From Mycolicibacterium brumae (GTDB lineage: Bacteria; Actinomycetota; Actinomycetes; Mycobacteriales; Mycobacteriaceae), in contig NZ_CP104302.1 in the NCBI RefSeq assembly GCF_025215495.1, forward strand, positions 1,798,001 through 1,862,000: 64,000 nucleotides of DNA, in the 5' to 3' direction. The first letter of the stretch is position 1. Each line of letters starts with the position of its first letter. The notes below the pieces were generated by a model. The model was given only the letters and a program-made list of their open reading frames with translations, searched no databases and was not told the origin of the DNA. This document shows positions 17,502 to 25,603 of the stretch, one piece after another. The position numbers were made by a program, and so were the translations under genes.

Positions 17502-18145
17502 GACGCATCCCTTAGGTAGGTTTCGAGGGTTTGTCGGATCACCGCGCGACCGCGATGAAGCAGCACCCGCTGATTGGCGGCGCTGATACCGAGCAGTGCG
17601 CACACCTCGGTGGAGTCGAATCCCAGCATGTCACGCAGGGTCACCACGATGCGCTGCCGCTCGGGCAGCGAATCGAGGCCGCGCTGAGCGACCTCGGCGA
17701 GTTCGCCGCTCAGGGCCGAGCCTTCGGGGGAATCCGGAAACGGCGCTGGCGTCTCCGCCTCTTTCCAGTGCCCGGGATACTCGTCGCCGGCGGCGCGGAA
17801 TCGCTCGGGATCCACGGTTCCGCCGGTGAACGCTTTGATCTGGGAGTCGAGGCGCCTCCGCTCCTTGAGGCCGCGGGCTTTGGCGATATTGACCAGCACC
17901 GTGAACAGCCAGGTACGCAGCGACGACCGTCCCTCGAATCTGTCGAGGCCGCGCAGCAGCGCGATCCAGGTCTCCTGCACTACGTCTTCGGCGTGTTCCT
18001 TGCTCGGCACGTAGCCGCGAGCGACGCGCAGCATTGCAGGCGTGTGACGGTCGACGAGGCAGGCGAAGGCGTCCTGGTCGCCGGCCAGCAGCGCCGCGAC
18101 CAGGATGCCTTCGTCGTCCGAAACCGGTGTCTCGGCCATGGTCAC
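17498..18145 (-). CDS. ECF-subfamily RNA polymerase sigma factor
   Basis: A 215-residue sigma-70 factor. Region 2 spans about 25-95 (VPSKEHAEDVVQETWIALLRGL, then RSSLRTWLFTVLVNIAKARG) and region 4 about 145-205 (LDSLPERQRIVVTLRDMLGFDSTEVCALLG). Start GTG 18145 overlaps the upstream stop by 4 bp; an alternative ATG is at 18139. It is followed by its coupled anti-sigma gene and preceded by a coupled RclC-like gene. Together these suggest a redox or chlorine-stress regulon, by inference. Confidence 0.9.
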   Translation of the reverse strand: MTMAETPVSDDEGILVAALLAGDQDAFACLVDRHTPAMLRVARGYVPSKEHAEDVVQETWIALLRGLDRFEGRSSLRTWLFTVLVNIAKARGLKERRRLDSQIKAFTGGTVDPERFRAAGDEYPGHWKEAETPAPFPDSPEGSALSGELAEVAQRGLDSLPERQRIVVTLRDMLGFDSTEVCALLGISAANQRVLLHRGRAVIRQTLETYLRDAS

Positions 18146-18654
18146 GAGGCGACGTTACTCTTCCGGCCCCCGGAATTGGTCGCAGCCAGCGCGTCGCCGA
18201 GAGTCCACACCGCAATGCCGAGCAAGGCGACATCTTTGATCAGGAACTGTCCGGTCATGCTCAGCCATGGGAATCCGCCTTCGGCGGCGTCCACGACTCC
18301 GGGCGTGGTGAACAGGAAGCTGACGGTGGCCGTGAACAGTCCGATCGCCAGCACACTGCCGACGGCGGATACCTTCGGCAGCCACGGCCTCACCGCGAGC
18401 AACGCCGCCGTCGTCACCTCGACGACGCCGAGCAGCGACGAGAAGGTGGTGACCGAGAAGATCTCGTACAGCCAGCTCATCACGGGGCTGTTCGCGACGA
18501 GCGGCTGGATGCCCTGGGCCTCGTATTGGGTGAACTTCAGCACGCCGATCCAGCCGATCACCAGAGCCAGCCCGTAGCGGGAGATCTCGGCTCCGACGCG
18601 CCTGACATTGGCTTCCCGCGACGGGCTTTCGACAGTGTTCGGGCCTGCGGTCAT
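18142..18654 (-). CDS. DUF417/RclC-like membrane protein
   Basis: A 170-residue protein with four membrane helices. ALVIGWIGVLKFTQYEAQGI and LVANSPVMSWLY match the DUF417 family, which includes E. coli RclC of the reactive-chlorine resistance operon. It is the first gene of a three-gene operon with the ECF sigma and anti-sigma genes, overlapping the sigma start by GTGA. Its product may be the membrane partner or a target of that stress response. Confidence 0.85.
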   Translation of the reverse strand: MTAGPNTVESPSREANVRRVGAEISRYGLALVIGWIGVLKFTQYEAQGIQPLVANSPVMSWLYEIFSVTTFSSLLGVVEVTTAALLAVRPWLPKVSAVGSVLAIGLFTATVSFLFTTPGVVDAAEGGFPWLSMTGQFLIKDVALLGIAVWTLGDALAATNSGGRKSNVAS

Positions 18655-18868
18655 TGCGGTCTCCTCCGGGCTGGGGCCGACGGTGCGTCGGCCGGTGCAG
18701 AGGTTCAGTGCCGAGACGCCGGCTAAGCGTTACAGTCGCGGGCCGCCGCCGCGGTGATGCGATGGTCGGGGCGCCGAGGTTTCGCGACGGTTTCGGTTCC
18801 GCAAAGGTGCCGCACGATGGGGGCCCGTCGGCGTGATTCGGCCCGCGCGGGCTATACCGTTGACTGTC

Positions 18869-19297
18869 ATGGGAGCTGTGGGTAGGCGTGTGATGCGTTG
18901 GCGCGCAGCGCCGCACGTGACCGCGGCGGCGCTGCTGGTGGCGATGCTGGGACTGCCGACCGCGCCGTCCGCGCACGCGGCGACGGCGACCGCGCAGTTG
19001 TCGGTCTCATCAACCTGGCAGACCGGTTTCATTGCACATTTCACCATCACGAACTATGGCACGACACCGATGACCGATTGGCGGCTCGAGTTCGACCTCC
19101 CGGCCGGGGAGTCCATCCGGCACAGCTGGAGCAGCAGCGTCACGCAGTACGGGACGCGATGGATTCTCACCCCGGCGAATTGGAACCGGATCATTCCGCC
19201 CGGCGGCACGGCCACCGGAGGCATGAGGGGAGTGCTGTCGGGCTGCTACGTCCCGCCGTCGAACTGCCTGCTCAATGGGCAGATTCCCTGCAGCTGA
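18869..19297 (+). CDS. Secreted CBM2 carbohydrate-binding protein (Rv1987-like)
   Basis: A 142-residue secreted protein: signal peptide (to about SAHA), then a single bacterial type-II cellulose/chitin-binding module. Aromatic and conserved positions are visible in STWQTGFIAHFTITN, TDWRLEFDLPAGESI, TPANWNRIIPPGGTATGG and the Cys-bearing end NCLLNGQIPC. It corresponds to M. tuberculosis Rv1987 as I recall it. No catalytic domain is present. I chose ATG 18869; an in-frame GTG at 18833 and ATG at 18893 are alternatives. The last 26 bp overlap the convergent reductase gene. Confidence 0.85.
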   Translation: MGAVGRRVMRWRAAPHVTAAALLVAMLGLPTAPSAHAATATAQLSVSSTWQTGFIAHFTITNYGTTPMTDWRLEFDLPAGESIRHSWSSSVTQYGTRWILTPANWNRIIPPGGTATGGMRGVLSGCYVPPSNCLLNGQIPCS

Positions 19298-19850
19298 TCA
19301 CCCGGTATCGCAACGCGATTGCTCCGGATCCGAACTCACGGCGATCCACCAGTTCGAGTTCGACTCGATCGCGCAGTCCGGCGAGCAACGTCGGCCCGTG
19401 CCCGGCGATGACCGGTTGCACCACGAACTCGTACTCATCGATGAGGCCCAAGTCGGCCAACGCCAGGGGGAGGGTCACCCCGCCCACCCACAGGCGCTCG
19501 CCCGGCTCCTGCTTAAGTCGCTGAACTGCCTGCGCCAGTTCGCCTTTCACGAACTCGGCGTTCCAATCGAGGTCAGCCATGGTGCTGGACACGACGTGTT
19601 TCTTCGCCCGGTCGATGGCCTCGGCGAACGGGATCTCCCACTGCTGCATCCAGTCGGGCCACCCGCCCGTGGCCGGCTTTCGCCACGCCGACCTCATCAT
19701 CTGATAGGTCACCCGACCGAACAGCAAGGCGTCGGCCTGCGCCATCTCGTCGGTCCAGTACCGCATCGACTCCTCGGTCGGCGCGACCCCCGCCTCGTGA
19801 TGACAGCAACCGTCGAGAGTGACGTTGATCGAGTATCGGAGGGTTCTCAT
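19272..19850 (-). CDS. Dihydrofolate reductase-family (RibD C-terminal) protein
   Basis: A 192-residue protein of the DHFR/RibD-C superfamily: start RTLRYSINVTLDGCCHHE, LLFGRVTYQMMRSAW, HVVSSTMADLDW, and the NADPH-binding LWVGGVTLPLALADLGLIDE. Proteins of this size are stand-alone NADPH reductases of unknown substrate. ATG 19850 is preceded by AAGGGAG. It converges on the CBM2 gene with a 26-bp overlap. Confidence 0.85.
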   Translation of the reverse strand: MRTLRYSINVTLDGCCHHEAGVAPTEESMRYWTDEMAQADALLFGRVTYQMMRSAWRKPATGGWPDWMQQWEIPFAEAIDRAKKHVVSSTMADLDWNAEFVKGELAQAVQRLKQEPGERLWVGGVTLPLALADLGLIDEYEFVVQPVIAGHGPTLLAGLRDRVELELVDRREFGSGAIALRYRVISCRESAH

Positions 19851-19979
19851 CACGATGCTCCCTTGGGTTCGCGCATCCGGCCGACTTCAGGTTACTGCCC
19901 ACCCCAATGAGATCGAATGGTCGCGCAGAACCGCGGCGTCTGATGTCGTTGAGTGCTGACCTCAACGAAGGAGTCGATC

Positions 19980-21134
19980 GTGACCGTTGGCTGGGACGAC
20001 GCCGTGGCGGACTGGCGTGGATTCGCGGCACTGCCGGGAGACGACGCAGCCGACGCTTGCGTCGTCGGGCTGGGCGCATCGGGGCTGGCGGCCATCGAAG
20101 CGTTGGCAGATCGCGGTCTGTCGGTGATCGGGGTCGACGCCGGCCGGGTCGCCGCCGGAGCCGCGGGCCGCAACGGCGGGTTCCTGGCCGCCGGTCCGGC
20201 GCCCGGGCTGCACCTGGCTATCCGGCGGTGGGGGAATGTCGCCGTGGACCTGTATCGCGAAACGCTCGCCGAGATCGACCGGCTCGAAGCGCAACTCGGT
20301 TCGGCGATCATCCGACGGGTCGGATCGATTCGACTCGCCGGGCTGCCCGGCAGCGCGACGTCGGATGACGAAATCCGCGACCGTGAAACAGAACTCGCCG
20401 ACTGCGCGCAGCAAGCCGCCGCGCTGCGTGAGCACGGCATCGCGGTCGAGGACTATGACGGAACGCTCGGTCGCGGCCTGTACCTGCCCGACGACGCCGC
20501 GACGAACCCGGCTCTTCGCGCCGTCCGAATCGCGTTGGCCGTCTCGCAGCGTGCCGTCCTGCACGAGCACACCCGCGTGCGACGAGTCCAATCACATTGT
20601 GTTGAAACCGATCACGGAACGATCAGCGCCGAGGTCATCGTTGTGGCGGTGGACGGTCGGCTGGAGCTGGTGGTGCCGGAGCTGGCGTCCCGGGTGCGGT
20701 CGGCGCGGCTGCAGATGCTCGCCACGCGGCCCATCGAACCCGGACGGTTGCCGTGTCCCGTGGTCGGACGCTGGGGCTATGACTTCGCCCAGCAACTGCC
20801 CGACGGTCGATTGTTCATCGGCGGGGGACGTGACCGCTTCGCCGAGTCAGAGTGGACAACGCAGACCGAACCCACCGAGGAGGTGCAGACCTACATTCAC
20901 GAACTGGCCCAACGCATCTCGGGTGGCTGTGTCGAGGCGACCGATCGGTGGGCCGCTTCGGCCGGTTTCACCGACGGTGGCCGACCGCTGTGCGCCCTCA
21001 TCGACGAGGGGGTTGTGGCGGTGGGTGGGTACAGCGGTTGCGGCAATCTCATCGGGCCGATCGCGGCGCGCGCAGCCGTCCGCCACGTTCTCGACGGCGT
21101 GACGCCACCGACTTGGTGCGCGTCGCTTCCCTGA
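19980..21134 (+). CDS. FAD-dependent oxidoreductase (DAO/glycine-oxidase family)
   Basis: A 384-residue DAO-fold flavoprotein. The FAD motif is ACVVGLGASGLAAIEALADRGLSVIGVDAG, the substrate-side pattern AAGRNGGFLAAGPAPG, and the C-terminal FAD contact VGGYSGCGNLIGPIAARA. It probably oxidises an amine or amino acid with H2O2 release. GTG 19980 is preceded by GAAGGAG with good spacing, which favours it over the upstream in-frame codon. Confidence 0.85.
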   Translation: MTVGWDDAVADWRGFAALPGDDAADACVVGLGASGLAAIEALADRGLSVIGVDAGRVAAGAAGRNGGFLAAGPAPGLHLAIRRWGNVAVDLYRETLAEIDRLEAQLGSAIIRRVGSIRLAGLPGSATSDDEIRDRETELADCAQQAAALREHGIAVEDYDGTLGRGLYLPDDAATNPALRAVRIALAVSQRAVLHEHTRVRRVQSHCVETDHGTISAEVIVVAVDGRLELVVPELASRVRSARLQMLATRPIEPGRLPCPVVGRWGYDFAQQLPDGRLFIGGGRDRFAESEWTTQTEPTEEVQTYIHELAQRISGGCVEATDRWAASAGFTDGGRPLCALIDEGVVAVGGYSGCGNLIGPIAARAAVRHVLDGVTPPTWCASLP

Positions 21135-21162
21135 TTGGGCGGTCACGGAGGGTTTCGGCGGA

Positions 21163-22848
21163 TCACCCCAGGATCGCGCGCGCCGCGCGCTCCGCGATGA
21201 GCATGACCGGGGCGTTGGTGTTGCCGGAGGTGATGGTGGGCATCGCCGACGCGTCGACCACGCGAAGTCCGGCGACGCCGTGCACGCGGCAGTCGGTGTC
21301 GAGCACCGTGGCCGGTGACCGCGGTCGGCCGTGGGCGTCAAAAGCTCCCATCGCGCAGGTGCCGACCGGGTGAAAGATCGTGGTGCCCAGTTCGGCGGCG
21401 GCGCTGCGAAGATCGTCGTCGCTGACCAGTTGCGGCCCGGGCAGCAACTCCTGCGGGTCGTAGCCGGCCAGCGCCGGCGCCGCCATGATCTCCCGTGTCA
21501 TTCGGAGGCCGCGGACGGCGATGTCGCGATCGGTGTCGGTCGACAGGTAGTTGCAGACAATCTTGGGGTAGACCAGCGGATCGGCGCTGGCAATGCGCAC
21601 GTGGCCTCGTGAACTCGGCCGCAGATTGCAGACCGAGGGAGTGATCGCCGCGAAGGGGTGCAGCGGCTCGCCGAACTTGGGCAGCGACAGCGGCTGCACA
21701 TGCCACTCCAGGTCGGGACTGGCCAGTGCGGCATCGCTTTTGGCGAAGGCGCCCAACGTCGATGGCGGCATCGTCATGGGTCCGGAGCGCAGTGACATGT
21801 ACTGCAGTCCCATTCCCGCGCGGGTGAACCAGTTGCGGTACAGCGTGTTGACGGTGCGGGCGCCGCGCACCCGGTAGACCGTTCGCAGCTGCAGGTGGTC
21901 CTGGAGGTTCTCACCCACGCCCGGCAGATCGACGGTCACTGGGACCTGATGGCGGGTGAGCAACTCGGCGGGGCCCAGACCGGATACCTGCATCAGCTGC
22001 GGTGAGCCGATGGCGCCGGCGCTCAAGATCACCTCCCGGCCGGCGCGGGCGTCGACGATCTGGCCATCCTTGAGCAGCCGCACGCCGATGGCGCGGTGCG
22101 TGGCCGAGGTCCAGGCGCCGCGACGCCGGTCGTCGGCGACCCGATCGTCGATCAGCAGCCGCAGGGCCTGAGTATGGGTGTAGACGGTGAGATTCGGTCG
22201 GTGGGCGACGGGATGCAGGAAGGAGTCGGCCATTGACCAGCGACGACCCCGGCGCTGATTGACGTGGAAGTACGCGCTGCCGGAGTTGTCACCGCGGTTG
22301 AACTCCTCGATCGGGGCGATGCCGGCCTGGGCAGCGGCGGCCTGCCAGGCGTCCAGAACTCTCCAGCGCACCCGTGGCCGCTCCACGCGGATCTCACCGT
22401 CGGCGCCGTGCCACTCGTCGGCTCCGCCGAAGTAGGTCTCCAACTCCTTGTAGATCGCCAGCGTCTCGCCGGCGCTGTCCGGGCCGCCCCACAGCCAACG
22501 ATCGTCACCGGTGGCCTGCGCCCACAGGGCGTAGTCGGAAGCCTGGCCGCGCATATGGATCATGGCGTTGATCGACGAGCAGCCGCCGATCACCCGTCCC
22601 CGCGCGTAGTGAATGCTGCGGCCCGCCAGGCCCGGGTCGGCCTCGGTGGTGAAGCACCAGTCGGTGCGGGGATTGGCGATCGTGTACAGGTAGCCCACCG
22701 GCACCTTGATCCAGAACAGGTTGTCGCGACCGCCGGCCTCGATCAAGAGCACCCGGTGCTCGGGGTTGGCGCTGAGTCGGTTGGCGAGCAGACAGCCCGC
22801 GCTGCCCGCGCCGACGATGATGAAGTCGAACTCGGTGGCGGGGCTCAT
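21163..22848 (-). CDS. GMC-family FAD oxidoreductase (choline dehydrogenase-like)
   Basis: A 561-residue glucose-methanol-choline oxidoreductase. The FAD motif is FIIVGAGSAGCLLANRLS with acidic LIEAGG, the GMC signatures are YARGRVIGGCSSINAMIHMRG and SAGAIGSPQLMQVSGLG, and the catalytic His lies in FHPVGTCAMG with a second site near TITSGNTNAP. The substrate is probably an alcohol. ATG 22848 shares one base with the upstream stop (TGATG), so the two genes are coupled; the much longer upstream frame is not coding. Confidence 0.9.
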   Translation of the reverse strand: MSPATEFDFIIVGAGSAGCLLANRLSANPEHRVLLIEAGGRDNLFWIKVPVGYLYTIANPRTDWCFTTEADPGLAGRSIHYARGRVIGGCSSINAMIHMRGQASDYALWAQATGDDRWLWGGPDSAGETLAIYKELETYFGGADEWHGADGEIRVERPRVRWRVLDAWQAAAAQAGIAPIEEFNRGDNSGSAYFHVNQRRGRRWSMADSFLHPVAHRPNLTVYTHTQALRLLIDDRVADDRRRGAWTSATHRAIGVRLLKDGQIVDARAGREVILSAGAIGSPQLMQVSGLGPAELLTRHQVPVTVDLPGVGENLQDHLQLRTVYRVRGARTVNTLYRNWFTRAGMGLQYMSLRSGPMTMPPSTLGAFAKSDAALASPDLEWHVQPLSLPKFGEPLHPFAAITPSVCNLRPSSRGHVRIASADPLVYPKIVCNYLSTDTDRDIAVRGLRMTREIMAAPALAGYDPQELLPGPQLVSDDDLRSAAAELGTTIFHPVGTCAMGAFDAHGRPRSPATVLDTDCRVHGVAGLRVVDASAMPTITSGNTNAPVMLIAERAARAILG

Positions 22849-23519
22849 CAGCTGAGCACGACCGGAAACTTCGCCGCGGCGAGTTCTCCCATCGCGTCCC
22901 GTTCGATCGCGGTTGGCGCGCGTCGCCCGGTGCCGATCAACAGCGCGTCCTCGTCGCCGAACGCGTCGGGGAGCGCGGTCCCGACGATGGTTTCCAGCAT
23001 TCGCCGCGACTGCCGTAGACCCTCGACCGGGGGATGCGCCGCTCGGGGGAGGTGGGTGATCAGATCGAGGTGGTGCAGCGTCCACTCCAAGACATAGCCG
23101 GACAGGTAGTCGCCGGCGGTCAGCACTTGCCCTTGGGTGCTGACCCGCATCATCGGGTCGACGAGACCTGCGGCACGGCCGGCGGCGGCCCCGATGTCCT
23201 CGAGGTGAAATTTCAGCAGCTCCGGTTGTTGGTAGGCGGCGGCCAGCCGGATCGTCAGCGCGTCCAGCGGGTCTTCGCCGGTCGGTGGCGTTGTGCTGAC
23301 TGTCCAGTAGGTGATGGCGTCGTGGGTTGCCTCGTCTGCGGTGGGGGTTGACAGCGTGATCAACACATCCTGCGCGTCGATTATCAAGTGGCACACCAGG
23401 TCCCGCACCAGCCAGCCGCGGCATCCGGACGGCGACGCGAAATCTCGGTCGGCGAGGTCGGCGACGGTCGAGCGCAGTGCCTGCCACGTGAGCGAGAAGG
23501 GGTTCATCGATGCCATCAT
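22848..23519 (-). CDS. Mycothiol-dependent maleylpyruvate isomerase-like (DinB-fold) protein
   Basis: A 223-residue protein of the MDMPI/DinB_2 four-helix-bundle family. The N-terminal helix WQALRSTVADLADRDFASPS leads to the conserved WLVRDLVCHLIIDAQDV with its metal His, and the third helix has VLEWTLHHLDL. The C-terminal part includes GTGRRAPTAIERDA. These enzymes bind a metal and often use mycothiol. The exact start is uncertain (ATG 23519, 23516 or 23507). It is coupled to the GMC oxidoreductase. Confidence 0.8.
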   Translation of the reverse strand: MMASMNPFSLTWQALRSTVADLADRDFASPSGCRGWLVRDLVCHLIIDAQDVLITLSTPTADEATHDAITYWTVSTTPPTGEDPLDALTIRLAAAYQQPELLKFHLEDIGAAAGRAAGLVDPMMRVSTQGQVLTAGDYLSGYVLEWTLHHLDLITHLPRAAHPPVEGLRQSRRMLETIVGTALPDAFGDEDALLIGTGRRAPTAIERDAMGELAAAKFPVVLS

Positions 23520-23628
23520 GGCGCCCTGCGGCGTGTCGGTCGCCATGGGCGCCGGGTGAGGTGGGCACCCGTGGTGGCGGGTACGGGCACGTGCGAACCA
23601 TCTCCGCCCATGTGAGTGGCTCCAGGTC

Positions 23629-23648
23629 TGGTGTATATTGTGGTGTAT
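23629..23648 (+). promoter_or_regulatory. vapBC promoter with direct repeats, probably leaderless
   Basis: Two copies of TGGTGTAT lie 12 bp apart (23629 and 23641), flanking a TATATT -10-like element at 23634-23639. The element is only about 8 nt from the vapB ATG and no Shine-Dalgarno is visible, which fits a leaderless mycobacterial mRNA. The repeats are good candidates for VapB autoregulation. Confidence 0.5.
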
Positions 23649-23904
23649 GAAGCGCACCAACATCTATCTTGGTGAGGCGCAGACGGCCAACCTGGACAGG
23701 CTGGCCGACCAGCAGGGAATCTCCCGCGCTGAGCTGATTCGCCAACTGCTGGATCGGGCTCTGAGCAACGCGGACGACAGCCTGGCCGCGGATCTTGACG
23801 CAATCGACACGTCGTTCGGCGCTCTGCGCGAGGTTGATGCGCCCGATCGTGGATCGGGTAGCCGTGAGGCGCACCTCGAGCAGATGTGGCGCCGCACGTC
23901 GTGA
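23647..23904 (+). CDS. vapB: VapB-type ribbon-helix-helix antitoxin
   Basis: An 85-residue antitoxin. The N-terminal ribbon-helix-helix DNA-binding domain reads MKRTNIYLGEAQTANLDRLADQQG followed by ISRAELIRQLLDRAL; the C-terminal acidic/charged tail (DAIDTSFGALREVDAPDRG) is the expected toxin-neutralising segment. ATG 23647 is chosen because homologues begin MKRTNIYL. The stop overlaps the vapC start. Confidence 0.88.
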   Translation: MKRTNIYLGEAQTANLDRLADQQGISRAELIRQLLDRALSNADDSLAADLDAIDTSFGALREVDAPDRGSGSREAHLEQMWRRTS

Positions 23905-24281
23905 GGCTGGTCGACTCGGACGTCCTCATCGCTCACCTGCGTGGCGTGGCGCCGGCGCGTGACTGGCTGCTGGCTGCCCGAGCGGAGGGCCCGTTGGCGA
24001 TCAGTGTGGTGTCCATAACCGAGTTGATCGGCGGGATGGTTAGTGCGGAGCGCCGGGAAGTGTGGCGGCTGCTCGCCACATTTCGCGCTGAGCCGGTCAC
24101 TGAGATCATCGCGCGTCGAGCGGGCGACTTCATGCGGGAGTACCGGCGCAGTCATACCGGTATCGGTTTGGGCGACTACCTGATCGCCGCCACGGCCGAT
24201 ATCAACGGCTATGAGCCGGCGACGTTCAACGTCAGACACTTCCCGATGTTCAAGAATCTGCGTCCGCCGTTTGAGTTCTGA
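23901..24281 (+). CDS. vapC: VapC-type PIN-domain toxin RNase
   Basis: A 126-residue PIN-domain endoribonuclease. The metal-binding acidic residues are visible in RLVDSDVLIAHLRG, SVVSITELIGGM and GLGDYLIAATADINGYEPATFNVRHF. It would cleave RNA when freed from VapB. GTG 23901 overlaps the vapB stop as GTGA and gives the usual N-terminus; an in-frame GTG at 23886 would add five residues. Confidence 0.9.
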   Translation: MRLVDSDVLIAHLRGVAPARDWLLAARAEGPLAISVVSITELIGGMVSAERREVWRLLATFRAEPVTEIIARRAGDFMREYRRSHTGIGLGDYLIAATADINGYEPATFNVRHFPMFKNLRPPFEF

Positions 24282-24967
24282 ATGGACAATCGCCCGATAC
24301 CGCAGCCCGGCGATCTTGAGTCGGTGCGCGATTCCTACGACCGGGTCGCTGACAACTACGTCCACATGGTCACGACGACCGGGGTGGGGGACATCCGCGC
24401 GCATCCGTGGCTGAAGGCCGCCATCGACGCGTTCGTTGACACGGTGGCCGGCGTCGGTCCGGTCCTGGACGTGGGTTGCGGACCGGGCGCGGTGACGTCG
24501 TATCTGACCGAACGTGGAGTTGACGTGTCGGAGTCGACTTGTCACCGCGGATGATCGAGCACGCGCGGCGCCTGTATCCGCAGTGCGCGTTTGCTGTCGC
24601 CTCAGTGACCGAGTTGGACCTGGCCGAAGCCTCGCTGGGGGGAGTGCTGGGGTGGTGGTCGCTGTTCAATCTCCCGCGGGACGTCCTTCCCGAGGTGCTG
24701 GCGTCGTTTGCCCGAGCGCTGCGTCCCGGCGGTCAGTTGATCGTCGCGACGCACGTGGGCGACGACGATGTCGCGCGCACCGAAGCCTATGGCGGCGTGC
24801 CGGTTTCATGGACCACGCATCAGTGGCGGCCGGAGCAACTGGCCAGTCTTTTGGTGGCGGCCGGGCTGCGGCCGGTCGCCGAACTTCGTTTGCCGGCAGA
24901 CGAAGTCAGCGGGCCGGCCGTGGTCATTGCCGCGACGCGGTCAGGGGACGGCTCGGCCGACGCGTAG
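24282..24967 (+). pseudogene. SAM-dependent methyltransferase, frameshifted
   Basis: The first part (from ATG 24282) encodes SVRDSYDRVADNYVHM and motif I PVLDVGCGPGAVTSYLTERG. The rest, in another frame (to 24967), encodes LSPRMIEHARRLYPQ, LGGVLGWWSLFNLP and LRPGGQLIVATHVGDDD. Around 24528-24534, adding one base restores the expected SGVDLSPRM, so a single-base deletion (or sequencing error) has split the gene. ATG 24282 directly follows the vapC stop. If real, the product is a truncated 90-residue fragment. Confidence 0.8.
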
Positions 24968-25237
24968 CCGCACTCGCACTCGATCGCCGTCGTCGACGCC
25001 TTCGGAACGGCGCAGCGCGATCTTCAGCGGCACTAGATAGGCTCCGTCTTTCGGCATGAGTGACGTCGTCACTTCGGTGTTGCCGATACGCACACGCGCC
25101 GGAATGCAACCCCACCCGTAGGCCAGCTCGCCCAGATGAGCGTGTAGGAAGTCGTCAATGTGCGCGGGCGTGGCGGCGAAGAAATACGGTGCGGGGCCAC
25201 GCCATTGGAACACCTCGGCGACAAACTCCCACTCCAC
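24941..25237 (-). CDS. DUF1905-domain protein
   Basis: A 98-residue protein: WEFVAEVFQWRGPAPYFFAATP at the start, GWGCIPARVRIGNTEVTTSL in the middle and VRVRLRV at the end are typical of the DUF1905 small beta-barrel family. It has no known reaction. It converges on the broken methyltransferase gene, overlapping it by 27 bp. Confidence 0.8.
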   Translation of the reverse strand: MEWEFVAEVFQWRGPAPYFFAATPAHIDDFLHAHLGELAYGWGCIPARVRIGNTEVTTSLMPKDGAYLVPLKIALRRSEGVDDGDRVRVRLRVGRAVP

Positions 25238-25246
25238 AGGCCCACA

Positions 25247-25573
25247 CTACGACGGCCGGCCCAGCAGCGTGCGGCCCGCGTGACCGTTCGCCCGACTGGT
25301 CCTTGGAAGCGGGGCGGGAGGTGGGCCGGCTGCCGTGATCACAACCAGGCTCATCGCCTTGTTCAATATGAGTTGGACCGGCTGATGTCCGCTGATGTCG
25401 ACGCCGATTTCGGCCAGCGCCTGTGCTGAGAGCTGGTTGACGGCAGTTTTGGCGTGGGTGCCGGCCGAAGTGATACGGATGTTCGGGCTGGCGGCGTGGC
25501 GCATTAGTCCGGCGGCCATGACCGATTTTCCGGCGTTGCTGACGCAGACGAACAACACAGTGGTGTCAGCCAT
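25247..25573 (-). CDS. ArsC/LMW phosphatase-like protein, C-terminus disrupted
   Basis: A 108-residue protein. Residues 1-64 match low-molecular-weight phosphatase-type arsenate reductases (VLFVCVSNAGKSVMAAGLM with the catalytic Cys loop, then TSAGTHAKTAVNQLSAQAL and DISGHQPVQL). After that the expected C-terminal half, with its catalytic Asp loop (typically a DP motif), is replaced by unrelated Pro/Arg-rich sequence. A deletion or frameshift has occurred and the protein is probably inactive. It is the last gene of the arsenic cluster, 30 bp after arsC. Confidence 0.7.
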   Translation of the reverse strand: MADTTVLFVCVSNAGKSVMAAGLMRHAASPNIRITSAGTHAKTAVNQLSAQALAEIGVDISGHQPVQLILNKAMSLVVITAAGPPPAPLPRTSRANGHAGRTLLGRPS

Positions 25574-25603
25574 GATCGGTGTGTTCCCTTCGTGTTTCGT
25601 CGG

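Noticed and set aside
22849..23874. N-terminal extension of the GMC oxidoreductase frame
   Set aside because: The extension reads as Arg/Pro-rich sequence over the MDMPI-like gene; ATG 22848 gives the family N-terminus and couples to the upstream stop.
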